Shown one piece after another: positions 14,297-18,045 of a stretch of 18,045 nt of DNA. How positions within the stretch are numbered: the first letter of the stretch is position 1; each line of letters begins with the position of its first letter. The translations under genes were made by a program, and so were the position numbers. This DNA is from Saprospiraceae bacterium (lineage in GTDB: Bacteria; Bacteroidota; Bacteroidia; Chitinophagales; Saprospiraceae). The stretch spans positions 1-18,045 of the forward strand of contig JABDJE010000077.1 in assembly GCA_013002625.1 (NCBI GenBank). Reading direction: 5' to 3'. A model generated the notes under the pieces. It saw nothing but the letters and a program-made list of their open reading frames with translations, did no database searches and had not been told where the DNA came from.

Positions 14297-16351
14297 TTAT
14301 TCTATGACCGTCTTCTTGATTTCTCTTGTTATTGTTATCGTGGTTGGTCCCTCCAATATCTTAAACTCTGTTCGACGGTTTTGTCTGTGTTCCTCTTCTG
14401 AACAACGCACATTATTCTTACATCGGTTTAGGATCTTGGTTTCCCCATAACCTACCGCTTTTATTCGATCGTCTTCAACGCCTTGCTCTATTAACCATGT
14501 CCTCGCTGAATTGGCTCGTCGTTGAGAAAGATCGAGGTTGTATCCATCACGTCCGCGTGAATCTGTGTGGGAAGACATCTCGATTACCATTTCCGGATAT
14601 TCATCCATGATGCCCAGAATCAGGTTTAAATCGATTTCTGCATCGGGAAGTATCTTGTCGTCATTGAAGTCGTAGTAGATATTATTCAATCTGATTGGCT
14701 CATTAATCTTAACTACCTCTGTAACCTCTCTTTCAATCGGAATCTTCTTAAGGGTCACTTTTTTGTTTACCGTATAACTGTCCAGAATACCTGCTGTATT
14801 AAATTCAATGGTATCTGGATAGTATCCTTCAGCCCTTGCCACCCCTCTGTAGCTGAAGTCAGAATCCAAAAGAAACTGAAATTCATTGCTCAAAGCATTA
14901 AACTTGGTGTCTGTAGGGTAGTTAACAGGATCCGTCAAATTATCCAGCGCTATTGTAGCAGCATTGATCGGCAGCCCTTCCTCGTCCACTACGATAGCCA
15001 ACAGATCAATTACAATTTGACGAATATTAAATGAAAATATATCATCACAACATGTAGATGAGGCTGTCATTTTTCTTTTACCATCAAATGGACGATTCGA
15101 CACAAAGAAACCATGCATGCCATCTTCTCCAAAACTTATAGCAATATCATCATTGGCAGAATTATACCCCAATCCCATGTTTTCCGCTTCACTCCAGTTG
15201 CTCCCATCCCATACGGAATAGAATATATCATATCCTCCAATGGTAGGTCTGCCTACCGTACTGAAGTATAATGTGCCTTCAAAATAAAATGGGTACTCAT
15301 CGTCTTGTGGCGTGTTGATGTTTGGACCAAGATTAACCGGTGCAGACATACTGCCGTCAGCATTGATATTTGAATAAAATATATCCAAACCGCCCAGGCC
15401 GCCTTCCATATCTGATGCAAAAAATAAAACGTCCTTGCCAAATAACTGTCCTACAGCAGGATGCTTTGCATTCCAGTCCCCGTTGATTGTTGGAACCAAA
15501 TCTGCCGCACTCCATCCGGAATCACGGTTGTAGCTGCGTAGGATCTTTGAGTCGGTCACCGCATTACGGGTTGTCTGTACACGCGTGAAGTACAGTGTTC
15601 TGTTATCACGCGATACCGCCAAATGTGTGTTATGGAATTCCTTTCTGTTTACTTTTTGATCGAGTTCAGTCTTCTTACCGTACTTCCCATCATCACTTTT
15701 TGCTGCCATAAATATCTTGGCATGGAATCCACTTTCTTCATCCTTAAGGTCTATTGGGTCGTTTCTGTCAAACGAAGCAAACATCAGTGTTCCGTCCGAT
15801 AATTCTCTTGGTGAGAATTCAGCAGAACCTGAATTAACATTCTTCCCCAAAGGTTTTATAAATGATTCAACATTGGGCTCCATTTCTCGCAGTTGCTCAA
15901 TGCCGGCAATTTCAAATTCCGCTTCCTTAATAAATTCTTCGTCTTCACTTACGCTTATAAATTCATTAAGTACTTCAAGTGCCAAATCATACTTGGCTTC
16001 CTGCTTAAGTGATTTTCCGTATTTCAGTCTTTCATTGACATACATAAGCTCATCATCTCCTCTCACCATTCTCTTATAATAGTTAGAAGCCTTCTTGTAG
16101 TCACGCAGGGCATAATTCATATCCCCGATCTTAATAGTCAATTCCTTACTCAAAGGATTATTGCGGCTTGTCTTCCTTATTTGATCATAAGCCTGATCAT
16201 AATATTCAAGTGCTCTTGCATAATTACCTTCTTCTTCCGCCATCTTGGCTGCTTCCAGCTTTTGATTTATAGACGGTTCTCTTATCGGTTGCGCTTGTAG
16301 CCCAACACCAAAAACTAAAGTCAATAAAAGCAATAATATATTGTGTCGCAT
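14297..16351 (-). CDS. PorE-like TPR / beta-propeller / OmpA peptidoglycan-anchoring protein
   Basis: A 684-residue exported protein with PorE architecture. A signal peptide spans residues 1-21 (ending GLQAQ). TPR-like helices follow at about 28-150 (GNYARALEYYDQAYDQ, RDYKKASNYYKRM). A WD40/PD40-type propeller spans about 175-445, with repeated DIFYS-type blades (GGLDIFYS, GGYDIFYS). A carboxypeptidase-regulatory-like beta domain covers about 445-540, and an OmpA C-terminal domain about 555-670, with NIYYDFNDDKI, SHTDSRGRDGYN and LSQRRA; Asp597 and Arg612 are the expected peptidoglycan-binding pair. In T9SS bacteria such proteins tie PorP/SprF barrels to the cell wall. The frame runs to a TTG at 16381, but the ATG at 16351 starts exactly at the signal peptide and lies 14 nt after the upstream PorP/SprF stop. 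The two form an operon. Confidence 0.9.
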   Translation of the reverse strand: MRHNILLLLLTLVFGVGLQAQPIREPSINQKLEAAKMAEEEGNYARALEYYDQAYDQIRKTSRNNPLSKELTIKIGDMNYALRDYKKASNYYKRMVRGDDELMYVNERLKYGKSLKQEAKYDLALEVLNEFISVSEDEEFIKEAEFEIAGIEQLREMEPNVESFIKPLGKNVNSGSAEFSPRELSDGTLMFASFDRNDPIDLKDEESGFHAKIFMAAKSDDGKYGKKTELDQKVNRKEFHNTHLAVSRDNRTLYFTRVQTTRNAVTDSKILRSYNRDSGWSAADLVPTINGDWNAKHPAVGQLFGKDVLFFASDMEGGLGGLDIFYSNINADGSMSAPVNLGPNINTPQDDEYPFYFEGTLYFSTVGRPTIGGYDIFYSVWDGSNWSEAENMGLGYNSANDDIAISFGEDGMHGFFVSNRPFDGKRKMTASSTCCDDIFSFNIRQIVIDLLAIVVDEEGLPINAATIALDNLTDPVNYPTDTKFNALSNEFQFLLDSDFSYRGVARAEGYYPDTIEFNTAGILDSYTVNKKVTLKKIPIEREVTEVVKINEPIRLNNIYYDFNDDKILPDAEIDLNLILGIMDEYPEMVIEMSSHTDSRGRDGYNLDLSQRRANSARTWLIEQGVEDDRIKAVGYGETKILNRCKNNVRCSEEEHRQNRRTEFKILEGPTTITITREIKKTVIE

Positions 16352-16365
16352 AAAATGTTTCACTT

Positions 16366-17424
16366 TTAGAGTCTTGGACAAATAAATTTAGGATTCACCT
16401 TCGTTTTCTTCTGCCAGCTGATCACCTTACTGACAGCCAACTCGAATGCCCCTTCTCGAGATACCGCAGCCAACCCGCCCATATTAATAGCGTAGCTGAA
16501 TCCAAATCGCCAATCTTTATAGTCGGCACCCAGATAGATCGGGATGAAACTGTTTTCACTTAATCTGATTCCAGTCCCTGCATTGAGGTAAATTTCTTTT
16601 TCTGGTTTGAATGCATAAGAAAACATAGTCTGCACTAGAATATTGCTTGCACCACCCATAGACTGATACAACAAAGTTGGATTAAACGATACCTTATCAC
16701 TCAAGTCAAAATAAAACTGCGCATGGGCGTTCAAGCGTCTTTCTATGAACTGTACCGTAGTTGTACTCATGGTGTCAGGTGGCGTTCCTGTTGTAGTTCT
16801 TCTTTCAAACCTTGGTCTCAATAAGTGATCCATTGCAAATCCCACTCTCATGTCCGAGGTTTTTCCCAAAGGCGTAAACAACATGGCCCCAATCATCAGG
16901 TCACTCGTGCTCATTAAATTTTCAGTATCAATACTTTGAATATCCGGACCACTGCCTGGTCCTGAATTGTTTTCCAAAGTAAACGGTGAGTTTAAGCCGG
17001 TACGATCAGTTATGCCTCTTTGGTACGTCCCATATTTACCGCCAAGGGTGAATATCGTGCTGGCATCTTTTCCAATTGTCAGGTGATAGGCTGCCGAAAT
17101 ACCCTGAAAACCAATTTTATATCCGGAATCACCAGATTTATCATTAGCAAGGTTGATTCCTAAAGACACCCAGTCTGTTTCTTTTAGTCCAAATGGAATG
17201 TTTCCATCGAGCGACAAGCTCAGGGTCTGAAAGTCACCATTTGCTGAAACGGTTCTCCATTGATCTCTAACCAAGCCATTGACTCTGAGATTTCCATAAA
17301 ACGCGCCCGTAAAAGCAGGGTTATAGCTTATTGGAGAAAACTGCCAATAACTGTATTGCATATCCTGAGCCTGCATTAATGTGGCCCATGCAAAAAGTAT
17401 GAATATTGTAAATTTTATTTTCAT
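16366..17424 (-). CDS. PorP/SprF-family type IX secretion outer-membrane protein, paired with PorE-like gene
   Basis: A 352-residue outer-membrane barrel protein. A signal peptide (about 1-20, ending LMQAQ) is followed by YSYWQFSPISYNPAFTG (about 24-40), the PorP/SprF hallmark, then alternating glycine-rich strands and a C terminus ending FICPRL. The ending matches the CPRF of the other family member in this window. Directly downstream on the same strand is the PorE-like OmpA protein, a standard PorP-PorE pair in which the barrel is coupled to peptidoglycan. No large repeat adhesin, the usual third partner, is within the window; it would not be expected upstream, because the next gene is divergent. 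The start at 17424 is the only ATG that gives a signal peptide. Confidence 0.88.
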   Translation of the reverse strand: MKIKFTIFILFAWATLMQAQDMQYSYWQFSPISYNPAFTGAFYGNLRVNGLVRDQWRTVSANGDFQTLSLSLDGNIPFGLKETDWVSLGINLANDKSGDSGYKIGFQGISAAYHLTIGKDASTIFTLGGKYGTYQRGITDRTGLNSPFTLENNSGPGSGPDIQSIDTENLMSTSDLMIGAMLFTPLGKTSDMRVGFAMDHLLRPRFERRTTTGTPPDTMSTTTVQFIERRLNAHAQFYFDLSDKVSFNPTLLYQSMGGASNILVQTMFSYAFKPEKEIYLNAGTGIRLSENSFIPIYLGADYKDWRFGFSYAINMGGLAAVSREGAFELAVSKVISWQKKTKVNPKFICPRL

Positions 17425-17450
17425 TGAAGGTGAAAATTATGTAGCCTAAA

Positions 17451-17471
17451 AATAGTCTATTCAATAGTCTA
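17451..17471. repeat. 9-nt tandem direct repeat upstream of the PorP/SprF start
   Basis: AATAGTCTA occurs twice with 3 nt between (17451-17459 and 17463-17471), giving a 12-nt period, 27-47 nt before the minus-strand PorP/SprF start. It could be a regulator-binding site or chance repetition in AT-rich DNA. Confidence 0.35.
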
Positions 17472-17558
17472 AAAAAAATATTATCTCCTTTACAACGGTT
17501 ATTTATGTTGTGCAAGACTTTTTAACAGGGGATATTAACTTGCATTATATTTAGATTG

Positions 17559-18041
17559 ATGAAATTCTTCTTGCTCACCTGCCTATGTATTATGCGTCTC
17601 CCATTATTGGACGCACAAAGTGATACCATATTGTCAGACCACCCCAAGGAATTAAACAAACGGTCTAAAATTGTCCTTTACAGCACTATTTCTGCATATA
17701 CAGCAGGTGCAACCACCTTGTATTTTTCCTGGTATAAGAACTACGATCAACGTAGTTTTCACTTCTTTAACGATTGGCAGGAATGGGAACAAGTCGATAA
17801 GTTGGGACATGCTTATTCTACATATGCTCAAACCTACCTGTTACATGAGGCATTCCTGTGGTCCGGACAATCTGAAAAAAAGGCACTAAGGAATGGCGCT
17901 TGGATTGCTCTGGGCTTTCAGACCAGTATAGAAATAATGGATGCGTTCTCAACTGGTTGGGGGTTTTCACTTGCAGATATGGGCTTCAATTTAATCGGCT
18001 CTGGAAGTTATATGCTTCAGGAAAATCTGTGGGGACAATAG
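17559..18041 (+). CDS. DUF2279 family protein, possibly prematurely terminated
   Basis: A 160-residue exported protein. A signal peptide (about 1-19, ending LLDAQ) is followed by a hydrophobic segment (YSTISAYTAGATTLYFSWY) and the DUF2279 core: WQEWEQVDKLGHAYSTYAQ, then MDAFSTGWGFSLADMGFNLIGSG. The family is thought to be envelope-associated and its function is unknown. The reading frame closes with TAG right after LQENLWGQ, whereas Bacteroidota relatives that I recall continue for a further 100 or more residues (LW-x-EQR followed by strands). Either this is a short form, or a stop or frameshift has truncated it, and only 4 nt of window follow. The ATG at 17559 is chosen over the TTG just before it. 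Confidence 0.75.
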   Translation: MKFFLLTCLCIMRLPLLDAQSDTILSDHPKELNKRSKIVLYSTISAYTAGATTLYFSWYKNYDQRSFHFFNDWQEWEQVDKLGHAYSTYAQTYLLHEAFLWSGQSEKKALRNGAWIALGFQTSIEIMDAFSTGWGFSLADMGFNLIGSGSYMLQENLWGQ

Positions 18042-18045
18042 AAGG

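Noticed and set aside
16352..16381. Longer TTG start for the PorE-like gene, overlapping the upstream stop
   Set aside because: It adds ten residues ahead of the signal peptide; the ATG at 16351 gives a standard start and a normal 14-nt gap.
17546..17553. TATATTTA as a -7 element for the DUF2279 gene
   Set aside because: It matches TAnnTTTG at all but the last base but lies only 5 nt from the ATG, too close unless the transcript is leaderless; no -33 element supports it.

Overview
The window comes from a member of the Bacteroidota, most likely of the Saprospiria/Chitinophagia type. The base composition is AT-rich. There are two PorP/SprF-type outer-membrane proteins and a PorE-like OmpA protein of the type IX secretion/gliding machinery. 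Other typical members are a GSCFA-domain protein, DUF1015, DUF2279, a bactofilin-AtpZ gene cluster, and a TAnnTTTG-type -7 promoter element. Species cannot be named from sequence alone.

Layout. Positions 1-3812 (+): the last 42 codons of uvrA, overlapped by an M14 zinc-carboxypeptidase lipoprotein; then a coenzyme-B12 methylmalonyl-CoA mutase about 55 residues shorter at the N terminus than classical enzymes; then a small cysteine-rich lipoprotein. Positions 3893-5393: a RAYT (REP-associated tyrosine transposase) between two homologous arrays of AT-rich palindromes. Positions 5443-7544: trhO (+), converging on a minus-strand set of bactofilin, AtpZ and a four-helix membrane protein. Positions 7657-9890: a PorP/SprF gene (-) divergent from a GSCFA gene (+). 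Positions 9887-12167 (-): DUF1015 followed by an amidohydrolase, almost certainly translationally coupled. Positions 12308-14224: thrS (+). Positions 14297-17424 (-): a PorP/SprF gene followed by a PorE-like TPR/propeller/OmpA gene. Positions 17559-18041 (+): a DUF2279 protein that ends early, just before the window edge.

The most striking part is the RAYT locus. The left and right arrays are homologous and are built from a degenerate unit whose start (TTAGG-TTTAAGTT, a half-palindrome) recurs at exactly 41-nt steps: 3934/3975/4016, 4176/4217/4258, 5014/5055/5096 and 5260/5301. Each run closes with a perfect hairpin (arm ATTAGGTTTAAGTTT or close variants). The right array looks like the left one minus one 41-nt unit. 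A solo copy of the same hairpin, with matched T:A to C:G changes in both arms, lies nearly 10 kb away between the convergent thrS and porE-like genes, where it is placed to act as a two-way terminator. This supports a RAYT/REP system with a distinctive tandem, 41-nt-phased repeat structure.

The other genes are mostly housekeeping or envelope functions: DNA repair, propionate/methylmalonyl metabolism, tRNA modification and charging, cytoskeletal scaffolding, and T9SS-linked outer-membrane proteins. No phage, CRISPR, rRNA or tRNA genes were seen.
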